Source of the DNA: Streptomyces sp. NBC_00663
Lineage (GTDB): Bacteria > Actinomycetota > Actinomycetes > Streptomycetales > Streptomycetaceae
Length of the DNA stretch: 64,000 nucleotides
Reading direction: 5' to 3'
NCBI RefSeq assembly: GCF_036226885.1
Contig: NZ_CP109027.1
Coordinates: 5,518,001-5,582,000 of the forward strand
The translations under genes were made by a program, and so were the position numbers. Below the pieces are notes generated by a model. It did not search any database, had not been told where the DNA came from, and saw nothing but the letters and a program-made list of their open reading frames with translations. Positions 7,729 through 15,660 of the stretch are shown here, one piece after another; position 1 is the first letter of the stretch; every line of letters begins with the position of its first letter.

Positions 7729-8724
7729 TCAGGCTGTACTACAGGAGACCGTGGGCCAGGTGTAGTTGCCGTTGTGCTGGATGGTCACGCCCCAGGTGTT
7801 GCCGCTGCCGTTGGGCTTGGCGGTCAGCACCTGTGCGCCGGGGTAGCTGACGGTGGCGTTCCAGGTGGAGAGGACCTTCGCGGGCGAGGGCACGTTCATC
7901 GTCACGGTCCAGTTGCTGGACCCCGAGACCGAGACGTTGAGGTTGTACCGGTCGCTCCACGAGGACCCGGCGGACAGCGTGGCCGTACAGCCGGTGTTGC
8001 CGCCGCCACCACCGCCACCGCCGCCACCGGGGGCGACGGCCCGGCCGGTGGTCGGCGAGATCATCCCGGCGCACAGCCCGCGCGCCGCCAGCCCCTGCGC
8101 TATCCGCGGGATCGCGGCGAGCGTGTTGGCGGACCAGTCGTGCATGAGGATGACCTGGCCGTCAGTGAGCCGTCCGGCGGCGGCGACGATGGCGTCCGTA
8201 CTGGCGCCGTTCCAGTCCTGTGAGTCCACGTTCCACAGGATCTCGGTCAGCCCGTACTTGGCCTCGACCGCCTTCACGGTCGCGTTGGTCTCGCCGTACG
8301 GCGGCCGGAACAGCGTCGGTGTGCCACCGCCGGCCGCGGCGATCGCCTGCTGGGTGCGGGAGATCTCCGAGTCGATCTGGGCCTGGCCGAGGGTGGTCAG
8401 ATGGGGGTGGGTGTAGCTGTGGTTGCCGACCCACATACCGGCGCTGACCTGGGCCTTCACCAGGGACGGATTGGCGGCGGCGTACTGGCCCTGGTTGAAC
8501 ATCGTGGCCCGCAGCCCGTTCTGGGTGAGCGCGCTCAGCACGGCCGAGGTGTTGCTGGAGGGCCCGTCGTCGAAGGTGAGCCCGACGTACCCGGTGCAGG
8601 CGGCGGCGACCGCCTGTGCCGGGGCGGCGGCCTGGACGGTGAGGGTGCTCGCTGCTGCCATGGCGAGGACGGCCAATCTGCTGAACAGGGAACGGAGGGG
8701 ACGGCGGAGCTCACGGCTGCTCAT
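7729..8724 (-). CDS. axeA: secreted acetylxylan esterase (CE4 polysaccharide deacetylase with CBM2)
   Basis: The ATG at 8724 gives 331 aa. After a signal peptide comes a NodB/CE4 deacetylase with the canonical motifs: TFDDGP (catalytic and metal-binding Asp pair), HSYTHPHL (metal-binding His pair), RPPYGETN and, late in the domain, LMHDW with the catalytic His. A glycine-only linker of about ten residues leads to a C-terminal family 2 carbohydrate-binding module (CTATLSAGSSWSDRYNLNVSVSG...). The sequence closely resembles the AxeA of Streptomyces lividans, which removes acetyl groups from xylan and acts with xylanase. Its start lies four bases after the stop of the xylanase gene, so the two are one transcription unit. 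Confidence 0.9.
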   Translation of the reverse strand: MSSRELRRPLRSLFSRLAVLAMAAASTLTVQAAAPAQAVAAACTGYVGLTFDDGPSSNTSAVLSALTQNGLRATMFNQGQYAAANPSLVKAQVSAGMWVGNHSYTHPHLTTLGQAQIDSEISRTQQAIAAAGGGTPTLFRPPYGETNATVKAVEAKYGLTEILWNVDSQDWNGASTDAIVAAAGRLTDGQVILMHDWSANTLAAIPRIAQGLAARGLCAGMISPTTGRAVAPGGGGGGGGGGNTGCTATLSAGSSWSDRYNLNVSVSGSSNWTVTMNVPSPAKVLSTWNATVSYPGAQVLTAKPNGSGNTWGVTIQHNGNYTWPTVSCSTA

Positions 8725-8728
8725 GCCC

Positions 8729-9424
8729 TCACCCGCTGACCGTGATGTTGGAGCTGCCACTGCTCTGGTAGCCCTCCGTCGCCATGATCATGTAGTAGCT
8801 GAAGTTGCCGAGCGGCATCCCGACGCGGGACCAGGCGTCGAAGTGGTTGCCGGTGGTGATGGTGCCGCCGGTCCGCCTCGACTGGCGCACGCTCCAGTAC
8901 TGGTTGAAGGTCCTGGTGCCTTCCACGGACGGGGCGTTGTAGCGGGTGGTCTGGTAGATGTCGTAGGTGCCGCCGTCGCTGGTGACCGTGCCCTTGTACG
9001 TGCCGGTGGGCCGGTAGGTGCCCCAGTTGTCGACGATGTAGTACTCGACGAGCGGGTTCGAGGTCCAGCCGTACAGCGCCAGGTAGGCGTTGCCGGACGG
9101 GCTGAAGCTGCCCGAGTACGTCACGTTCCTGCGGGAGCCGTTGCTCCAGCCCTTGCCCGCGACGAAGTTGCCGGTGTTGCGCCAGGAAGTGCTGTAGTTC
9201 CCACCGGAGTTCAGGGTCATCGAGACGGTGCCCTGGGCGTCGGTCCAGAAGGAGTAGTAGTACCCGTTGTTGGTCCCGGTCTGGTTCGTGGTGACGACCG
9301 TGGCGGCGTGAGCGGTGCCGACGGCACCGGGGAGGGTCAGCGCGGCACCGGTGCCGAGCAGGAGGGCGCAGACATTGCGGCGGGTGGGGGCGGAGTTGTT
9401 GCTGGGTGCGGGTGCGTCGTTCAT
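8729..9424 (-). CDS. xlnB: secreted family GH11 endo-1,4-beta-xylanase
   Basis: This 231-aa protein has a GAGGAGG-type ribosome-binding site. The signal peptide carries twin arginines (TRRNVCALLLG) and ends TAHA-A, so export may be by Tat. The catalytic domain is a full GH11 jelly roll: SFWTDAQGTVSM, GWTSNPLVEYYIVDNWG with the nucleophile Glu, YQTTRYNAPSVEGT, and MIMATEGYQSSGSS with the acid/base Glu. It ends directly after the catalytic domain, without the C-terminal binding module of S. lividans XlnB. It hydrolyses the xylan backbone outside the cell. The esterase gene follows at once, as in the known xlnB-axeA operon. The symbol rests on this operon order and on overall similarity, so it could equally be called a XlnC-like enzyme. 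Confidence 0.9.
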   Translation of the reverse strand: MNDAPAPSNNSAPTRRNVCALLLGTGAALTLPGAVGTAHAATVVTTNQTGTNNGYYYSFWTDAQGTVSMTLNSGGNYSTSWRNTGNFVAGKGWSNGSRRNVTYSGSFSPSGNAYLALYGWTSNPLVEYYIVDNWGTYRPTGTYKGTVTSDGGTYDIYQTTRYNAPSVEGTRTFNQYWSVRQSRRTGGTITTGNHFDAWSRVGMPLGNFSYYMIMATEGYQSSGSSNITVSG

Positions 9425-9493
9425 GGACGTGTTCCTCCTCGTCCTCGGAGAGGGCGGTGGGGGGCCGGAGGGGGGAGCCCCGTCAACGCATGC

Positions 9494-9546
9494 AGTGTTG
9501 GTCTGTCCCCGACAAGTGTCAATGGTTTCGGCACAGTTGACGAAAC
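9494..9546 (-). promoter_or_regulatory. xylanase operon promoter with GTTTCG inverted repeat
   Basis: Reading leftward, TTGACA (9522-9517) and AACACT (9499-9494) are separated by 17 bp, a good vegetative promoter placing the transcript start about 70 bases before the xylanase ATG. Just upstream, GTTTCG-N10-CGAAAC (9525-9546) is a perfect inverted repeat. Streptomyces xylan-utilisation genes carry GAAA/TTTC-type operators, so this is a likely repressor or activator site. Confidence 0.6.
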
Positions 9547-9589
9547 AGTCGCAGGTGGCTGACGTGCGAGGGTGATGAGGGGGGTGCCT

Positions 9590-9633
9590 CTCGATCGAGA
9601 TCGACTTTCGATCGTGCGCATCGAATGTTTCGA
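9590..9633. promoter_or_regulatory. cluster of TCGA-type palindromes upstream of the xylanase operon
   Basis: CTCGATCGAG (9590-9599) is a 10-bp palindrome and TCGAA-TGT-TTCGA (9621-9633) is a perfect inverted repeat, with TTTCGATCG in between. These lie about 50-90 bp upstream of the proposed xylanase promoter and may be further sites for the same CGAA/TTCG-recognising regulator. Confidence 0.5.
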
Positions 9634-10159
9634 GGAATTACCGGTCGGTGCGGCCCGGTTCCTTCATCCTCCCCACGCGTCCCGCACCTTCGCACCTTTC
9701 TGTAACCGTTCCAGTTCGCACCGTTGACACCACGCGCACCTCCCCTTACCGTCACGCCAATATTCCGCACGTATGTCGAGATTTCGAACGCTCGGAAGGC
9801 GAGTCCCCAGTGCATTGCCGGGATCGGCCCGTAGGTGACCTGAACGCCGTGGCGCAGCCTGACGTATGGGTAGGTGCACACCCCCCGGCACAGGGATCAC
9901 GGGCGCAGGCGCGCCCCGAACGCCCGGCCGCAGCAAGGAACTTGGACGCCTGACCAGCGTCCCCGCAACTCCCGCTCAAGAACGGCCAGTTGCTCCCCCC
10001 TCTGGAACCCGTGAACCTCGCTGAGCCGATCCTCGCGTCGTTCGTACGTCACCGTTCCACCGCTCGGTCGCTCCACCGCACCCCCTCGCCCTCACCCCTC
10101 GACATCCGACTCGCACGCCGTCATCCCCTCAACGACGAGAAGGACAAGGAACCATCACC
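9634..10159 (+). promoter_or_regulatory. promoter and about 400-nt untranslated leader of the sugar-binding lipoprotein gene
   Basis: TTGACA at 9724-9729 and TACCGT at 9747-9752 are spaced by exactly 17 bp and point right, giving a transcript start near 9759. From there to the GTG at 10160 is about 400 bases with no convincing gene in any frame. Codon-position GC bias is weak in this stretch. The long leader could hold a regulatory RNA, a small unrecognised ORF or a second promoter. I see no hairpin matching a known riboswitch. Confidence 0.55.
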
Positions 10160-11248
10160 GTGCTCGATCGAAGAACCGTCCTAGCCGGAGCCGCCTCCCT
10201 GGCCCTGACCCTGTCCGCCTGTGGCCTCGAGAGCGACACCTCCGACACCGGCTCCGGCAGCTCAGAGGGCGGCACCGTAGGCATCGCCATGCCGACCCGG
10301 TCCTCCGATCGCTGGCTCACCGACGGCAAGAGCGTGGTCGCCAACCTGAAGGCCAAGGGGTACAAGACCAAGCTGGTCTACGGCGACGACGACCCGAAGG
10401 CCCAGGTCGCGCAGATCGAGAAGCTGGTCGGGGAGGGCGTCGACGCCCTGATCATCGCGGCGATCGACAACAAGTCGCTGAACGCCGTGCTGAAGAAGGC
10501 CGCCGACGCCGACATCCTGGTGATCGCCTACGACCGGCTCATCATGGGCACCAAGAACGTCGACTACTACGTCTCGTTCGACAACGAGATGGTCGGCCGG
10601 ATGCAGGCCCACCACATCATCGAGAAGCTCGGCTTGGACAAGGGCAAGGGCCCGTTCAACATCGAACTGTTCGCCGGTTCTCCCGACGACAACAACACCA
10701 AGTACTTCTTCGACGGTTCGATGGCCCTCCTCCAGCCGTACCTGGACAGCAAGCAGTTGGTGGTCCCGTCCGGCCAGACCGAACTCGACAAGATCACCAC
10801 CCTGCGCTGGGACGGCCCCACCGCGGAGAAGCGCATGAACCGCGTCCTGTCCAAGTACGCCGGCCAGAAGCTCGACGCGGTCCTCTCGCCGTACGACGGC
10901 ATATCGAGGGGCGTCCTGTCCTCCCTGCACTCGCACGGCTACGGCACCACCATCAAGCCCCTCCCGATCGTCACCGGCCAGGACGCCGAACTGGAGTCCG
11001 TGAAGTCGATCATCGCGGGCCAGCAGTCGGAGACCGTCTACAAGGACGTCCGCAAGCTCGGCGACGCCGCCGCGACCGTCGTCGACGACGTGCTCAACGG
11101 CCGCACCCCATGGGTCGACAACGCCATCGGCTACAAGAACGGCGTCAAGCCCGTCCCCGCCGTCCTGCTGCAACCGACGAGCGTCGACAAGTCCAACTAC
11201 GAGATCCTGATCAAGGACGACTACTTCACCGAGGACGAGCTCAAGTAG
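10160..11248 (+). CDS. ChvE/XylF-like sugar ABC transporter substrate-binding lipoprotein
   Basis: The GTG at 10160 follows AAGGA by nine bases and gives 362 aa. The N-terminus RRTVLAGAASLALTLSAC is a Tat-like signal with a lipobox, so the protein is probably attached to the outer face of the membrane. The mature part is a type I periplasmic-binding fold: GTVGIAMPTRSSDRW, YGDDDPKAQVAQIEKLV, DALIIAAIDNKSLNAVLKKA, IAYDRLI and a late PIVTGQDAELESVKSI, all typical of ChvE and XylF sugar receptors. In other genomes this gene leads an operon with an ATPase and permease, but neither is present here. The next gene is the convergent hsdR. It either works with a transporter encoded elsewhere or is an operon remnant. 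Confidence 0.85.
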   Translation: MLDRRTVLAGAASLALTLSACGLESDTSDTGSGSSEGGTVGIAMPTRSSDRWLTDGKSVVANLKAKGYKTKLVYGDDDPKAQVAQIEKLVGEGVDALIIAAIDNKSLNAVLKKAADADILVIAYDRLIMGTKNVDYYVSFDNEMVGRMQAHHIIEKLGLDKGKGPFNIELFAGSPDDNNTKYFFDGSMALLQPYLDSKQLVVPSGQTELDKITTLRWDGPTAEKRMNRVLSKYAGQKLDAVLSPYDGISRGVLSSLHSHGYGTTIKPLPIVTGQDAELESVKSIIAGQQSETVYKDVRKLGDAAATVVDDVLNGRTPWVDNAIGYKNGVKPVPAVLLQPTSVDKSNYEILIKDDYFTEDELK

Positions 11249-11309
11249 CGGCCCGGTCGCCGCACACGGCCACATCGCCACACGGCCGCACCGCCGCACG
11301 GCCTCATGC

Positions 11310-11343
11310 GAAGAGCGTCTACGGATCTCCGTAGGCGCTCTTC
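11310..11343. terminator. bidirectional terminator between sugar-binding protein and hsdR
   Basis: GAAGAGCGTCTACGGA and TCCGTAGGCGCTCTTC form a 16-bp stem, with one wobble pair, around a two-base loop. The site lies between two convergent genes, 61 bases after one stop and 4 before the other. Confidence 0.75.
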
Positions 11344-11347
11344 GAGT

Positions 11348-14300
11348 TCAGCGGTACTCCGCACGCGCCTTCAGCAGTTCCAGCAGTGCGTCGAGCCGGT
11401 CGAAGCCGGCGGGCAGCGCCTGCGCGAGCGCTCGCCTGACCTTCTTCTCCTTCATCGCGTTGCCCACCCACGAGTCGGGCTTGGTGTCCAGGACGGTGGC
11501 GTCCACCACCGCGGCCTGCTCCGGTGCCTGGTCGAAGAAGTCGATCAGGGCGCGGCGGGCACCGTTGTCGGCCCACTGCGGGTACGCGGTGTCCGAGTCG
11601 CCCCTGCCGAGGCGGGACGCGGTCTCCAGCAGTCCCGACAGGTACGCCTTGTAGTCCAGAGCGCCCTGCCGTCGCTCCTGGAGCAGGGCGTCGAGCAGTT
11701 CCGACATCCGGTCGTAGTACTTCGGGTTCATCGGGCGCTCATCGACGATCACCTTGCGCAGGGTGTTGGTGAGCGTCCCCGCCATCGCCTCGGGGTCCTG
11801 CTTGATGCCCGTGGGAAGCCGGTCGAGTGCTCCGGCCCCCTTCTCGGCGATCAACCGGATCAGTCCGGCTTCCTGGAAGTCGGCGACCACCTCGGAGGGA
11901 CGGGCGCTGATGTACGTGTCGAGCAGGTGCCGCATGCCGGCCTCGTACTGGGTGAAGTCGACCTTCTCGCCGGCGCCGAGTCTGACCTCTTCGCGTACGT
12001 CGGCGTAGTGGGCGATCTCCTTCCTGATCGCGGCGGCTTCGGCGTCGCTGTACCCGGTGGCCCGCATCTCGTTGGCGAGGTCGCCGTATGCGCGGGTCAC
12101 CGCCGCGACGGCCTTGTAGAGCGCGACCCGCTTGGCTTCGTTGGCTCTGAGCTGCCCGGCGTCGCCCTGTTCGGCGGCGCAGAAGTACCGCTGGTACTGG
12201 AGGGTGCCCTTGGGCGCCGCCACCGGCCCACAGAGTGCCCGGATCTTCTCCAGGGCCGCGTCGAGATCGTCACGGGCCCTGTCGAGCCGGTCCGACAGCA
12301 GCCCCTCGACGTCCTTCGTCTCATAGCCTTCGAGGGCGCCGCCGGCGTAGTCCGTGATCGCGGACTCCAGGGAGTTGAACAGGTCGCGGTAGTCGACGAC
12401 GTAGCCGTACTCCTTGTCCTCGCCGTCGAGGCGGTTGACCCGGCAGATCGCCTGGAAGAGGCCGTGGTCCCGCAGCTGCCTGTCGAGGTACAGGTATGTC
12501 GCGCTCGGAGCGTCGAAGCCGGTCAGGAGCTTGTCGACGACGATGAGCAGCCGCATGCGGGCCGGGGCGTTGACGAAGCGTTCCTTGACGTCCCTCTCGA
12601 ACTGCTCGACCTTGCCCATCGCCTTGTCGGCGGGCTCGTCGAAGTGGTCCGCGAGCATCCGCCGGTAGATCTCGTACTGGCGCAGCCGCTCGGTGGCTCC
12701 GTGGCCGGAGTCCTCCTTGGAGATGTCGCCCGCGTGGGGCGTGTACGACGTGACGACGGCGCACTTGAGCCCGGCCTGGGTGAACAGCTCGTAGAACCTG
12801 CACGCCTGGTAGATGCTCGCACTGACGAGGATGGCGTTGCCGCGTCCGTCCGACAGACGCGGTTTGGTCTCCATGTCGAGCAGGATGTCGTCGACGATCT
12901 GCCGGGCGCGCGGCTCCGAGCCGGCGACTTTCCGGACGGTGCTCCAGCGTTTCTTGAGCGCGGCACGGGAGAGGTCGGTCATGCCGCGGGTCCTGGCCTC
13001 GAACCACTGGTCGACCTTGGCCTGCGAGGTCAGGTTCTGGTCGATGGTGCGAGCCTCGTACCTCAGGTCGAGGACGACACCGTCCGCGACACCTTCGTTG
13101 AACCTGTAGGTGTGGATGAAGCTGCCGAACCGCTGGACGGTGGTGTCCTTGTCCTCCTGGAGGAGCGGCGTACCGGTGAAGCCGATGAACGTGGCATCGG
13201 GCAGGAGCGCCTTCATGGCGTCGTGCAGCTTGCCGGACTGGGTGCGGTGGGCTTCGTCGACGAAGACGAAGATGTTGCCCTTGGCGTGGAAGTCCTTGGG
13301 TACGGTTTCCCTCAGCTCACGCACGAACTCGCTCTCGGCCTCGTCGCGGGCGCCCTCGTCCTCCGGGCCACGGAACTTGTGGACCAGCGAGCAGATCACC
13401 CACTCCTGGCTCGCGTTCAACGTGGCGAGGAGGTCGCCACCGCTCTTCGTGCGGTAGACGGACTCGTCGACTCCCTGGAAGACCTTCGCGATCTGATCGT
13501 CCAGTTCGGTCCGGTCGGTGATGAGGAGCACGCGGGCGTCCGGCTGGTTCTCGCGGATCCACTTGGCGAGCCACACCATCGTCAGGGACTTCCCGGAGCC
13601 CTGGGTGTGCCAGATGATCCCGCCCTCGCGCTCGGCGATCCGCTGCTGCGCCGCCCTGACGCCGAAGTACTGGTTGTGCCGGCAGGTCTTCTTCTGCCCC
13701 GTGTCGAAGACCATGAAGTCATGCACCAGCTCCAGCAGCCGCTCCTTCGAGCAGAGCTGGGTCAGGGACCGGTCGAGCGGGCCGGCGATGTCGGAGGGCT
13801 CACGCCATGCGAGCCAGTACTTCTCCGGTGTGCCGACCGCGCTGTAACGCAGCCCCTCCACGTCGTTGCCGGCCATGACGAGCTGCACGGTCGTGAAGAA
13901 CGATCGGATGAACTCCGGACGCTGGTTCCCGATGCTCTGCCGGATGCCCTCGGAGACGGCGACCTTCGAGCGCTTGAGCTCGATCGTCCCGAAGGCGATG
14001 CCGTTGACGTACAGCACGATGTCCGGGCGCTTGGTGTGCCGCCCCCGCACCGTCACTTCCTCCGCCAGGGCGAAGTGGTTGGCTTCGGGGCGCGCCCAGT
14101 CGACGAGCCACACCGTCTCCGTCTGCTCGCCGGCACCTGGCTTGACCTTCACCCCGTACCGGAGCAGGCCGTAGACGTCCCGGTTCGCCTCGTACAGATC
14201 ACGGCCGCCGCCGAGCGAGGCGTCGCTCCTCAGCTTGTCGATGGCTTTGCTGACGAGGTTGTCGGCGTAGCCCCGCGCACGGAGGTTCCGGGTGAGCAGT

Positions 14301-14428
14301 TCGACATCGACGTTGGCGTTCGCCGCACGGTGTCCCCAGTCGCCGAGGTACTCGTAGCCCAACGAGTCGCGGAACAGGGCGATGACACGGTCCTGAGTCC
14401 CGCGCTCGGGTTGCCCGACGTCGCTCAT
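11348..14428 (-). CDS. hsdR: type I restriction enzyme, HsdR motor and nuclease subunit
   Basis: This 1026-aa protein contains the HsdR domains in order. The N-terminal PD-(D/E)xK nuclease has PDIVLYVNGIAFGTIELKR (about 135-153). Superfamily 2 helicase motifs follow: Walker A TQGSGKS at about 275-281, DEAH at about 391-394, FTGTPL (motif III) and QAICRVNR (motif VI) in the second RecA lobe. The helical C-terminal region docks onto the methylase core. With HsdM and HsdS it forms the complex that cuts unmodified invading DNA after ATP-driven translocation. The ATG overlaps the hsdS stop (ATGA), making it the last gene of hsdM-hsdS-hsdR. I see no frameshift, so the subunit looks intact. Confidence 0.95.
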   Translation of the reverse strand: MSDVGQPERGTQDRVIALFRDSLGYEYLGDWGHRAANANVDVELLTRNLRARGYADNLVSKAIDKLRSDASLGGGRDLYEANRDVYGLLRYGVKVKPGAGEQTETVWLVDWARPEANHFALAEEVTVRGRHTKRPDIVLYVNGIAFGTIELKRSKVAVSEGIRQSIGNQRPEFIRSFFTTVQLVMAGNDVEGLRYSAVGTPEKYWLAWREPSDIAGPLDRSLTQLCSKERLLELVHDFMVFDTGQKKTCRHNQYFGVRAAQQRIAEREGGIIWHTQGSGKSLTMVWLAKWIRENQPDARVLLITDRTELDDQIAKVFQGVDESVYRTKSGGDLLATLNASQEWVICSLVHKFRGPEDEGARDEAESEFVRELRETVPKDFHAKGNIFVFVDEAHRTQSGKLHDAMKALLPDATFIGFTGTPLLQEDKDTTVQRFGSFIHTYRFNEGVADGVVLDLRYEARTIDQNLTSQAKVDQWFEARTRGMTDLSRAALKKRWSTVRKVAGSEPRARQIVDDILLDMETKPRLSDGRGNAILVSASIYQACRFYELFTQAGLKCAVVTSYTPHAGDISKEDSGHGATERLRQYEIYRRMLADHFDEPADKAMGKVEQFERDVKERFVNAPARMRLLIVVDKLLTGFDAPSATYLYLDRQLRDHGLFQAICRVNRLDGEDKEYGYVVDYRDLFNSLESAITDYAGGALEGYETKDVEGLLSDRLDRARDDLDAALEKIRALCGPVAAPKGTLQYQRYFCAAEQGDAGQLRANEAKRVALYKAVAAVTRAYGDLANEMRATGYSDAEAAAIRKEIAHYADVREEVRLGAGEKVDFTQYEAGMRHLLDTYISARPSEVVADFQEAGLIRLIAEKGAGALDRLPTGIKQDPEAMAGTLTNTLRKVIVDERPMNPKYYDRMSELLDALLQERRQGALDYKAYLSGLLETASRLGRGDSDTAYPQWADNGARRALIDFFDQAPEQAAVVDATVLDTKPDSWVGNAMKEKKVRRALAQALPAGFDRLDALLELLKARAEYR

Positions 14429-15660
14429 ACCGCGGTCACCGCGTTCTCCTGGGCAGGCAGGCGGGTACGACCGGTCAGGAGCTGTCGCATCATGCCCTGC
14501 TTGACCTGCTGTGCCTTCGTGAGCCGTCGGCGCAGGACCGTCAGCTCGCCGTCAGCGTCATCCAGCGCCGCGGCGATCGCCCGCTGTTCGTCGTGGGGAA
14601 GAGCGGGAACGCCGGTGTTCCTGACCTGCGCCAGACTGATCTGCGGATACGCCTGACCGGTCACGATGGATTCGTAGTACTCCCGCATCGCATGCTGCGA
14701 CAGGTAGTGGTACACGTAGCCGGGGTCGAATCTGCCGTCCTTGATCCGCACCCTGGCGATGTGCTGGTTGATGTTCGCCTCGCCCGTGTTCACCAAGCGG
14801 ACGACGCGGCCGACGTAGCCGGTGATCGTCATCAGGATGTCTCCGTCGGCGATCCGGCTCCGACGCAGGGCGTGATGGGCGGCCGGTGAGATGAACATCG
14901 ACTGCCGCATGTCCAGGCCGCGCTCGGAGACGCACTCGCTCCGCAGGAACGGGATACCGCTGGACTCCCAGGCGAACCCGTAGGTCGTGGGGGTCGCGCC
15001 CTTCGTGATGGACGCCGAGATCTCTCCCAGGCGAACGTCCGCCTGCGGATCGGTGCGGCCGGCGGGGCGGGTGCTGTTGGTCAGGAGGTGCTGCGTCATG
15101 CCCAGCTTGATCGCCTGCTTCTTGGCGAGCATCCGCTCGATGACGGACATCAGGGCGTCCACATCGCTGAGACTCTCCGCGATGAGGCGCTGTTCGGGCA
15201 GCGAGGGCAACGCGATCTCGAACGCCGCGAACTCCGTCTTGTTGACCAGGGGCACCGCCTGTTCGCCGGCGCGCTCGCGAACGAGTGGCGACAGGGCGCT
15301 GACGGCGTAGTACAGGAACTCCGGGTCGACCTGGCCGGCCGGGACGACCGCGTTGATCTGCTGATTCGTGGCCAGAGCGCGACCGGCGAGCCCGACCTTT
15401 CCGATCGTGGAGCCGATGCACACAAAGAGCGTCGAGCCCGCGGGAACCCGTCTCGACCGGGAGAATCCGCGGGCGGACAGCATCTTGCCCGACGCCGTCA
15501 CATATTTCGTCCGGCCGAGATCCCCGGGACTGACGAACAGGAACTCATGGCCGTAGTTGGAGCGGTCGCCGGTCGACGGCGTACTGCCCGTCACCACCGT
15601 GCCGACCGAGCCGACGCGCGCCCGGCTCCAACTGGGCGGAAGTGCCGCCCCCGCGCTCAC
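14425..15660 (-). CDS. hsdS: type I restriction enzyme, HsdS specificity subunit
   Basis: Starting from the GTG at 15660, which overlaps the hsdM stop as GTGA, the protein has 411 aa. It has the two-fold layout of HsdS: target recognition domain 1 (about 10-170), a conserved helix ending KKQAIKLGMTQHLLT, target recognition domain 2 (about 215-370) and a second, similar helix ending KAQQVKQGMMRQLLTGRTRL. Each half recognises one part of a split DNA target, and the two helices set the spacing. The target sequence cannot be read from the protein. The gene is complete and sits between hsdM and hsdR in the usual order. Confidence 0.93.
   Translation of the reverse strand: MSAGAALPPSWSRARVGSVGTVVTGSTPSTGDRSNYGHEFLFVSPGDLGRTKYVTASGKMLSARGFSRSRRVPAGSTLFVCIGSTIGKVGLAGRALATNQQINAVVPAGQVDPEFLYYAVSALSPLVRERAGEQAVPLVNKTEFAAFEIALPSLPEQRLIAESLSDVDALMSVIERMLAKKQAIKLGMTQHLLTNSTRPAGRTDPQADVRLGEISASITKGATPTTYGFAWESSGIPFLRSECVSERGLDMRQSMFISPAAHHALRRSRIADGDILMTITGYVGRVVRLVNTGEANINQHIARVRIKDGRFDPGYVYHYLSQHAMREYYESIVTGQAYPQISLAQVRNTGVPALPHDEQRAIAAALDDADGELTVLRRRLTKAQQVKQGMMRQLLTGRTRLPAQENAVTAV

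Noticed and set aside
11306..14656. A continuous frame of more than 1,100 codons on the plus strand opposite hsdR
   Set aside because: It mirrors the GC codon bias of hsdR, has no recognisable domain, and its amino-acid composition is typical of an antisense shadow. hsdR has clear motifs throughout.
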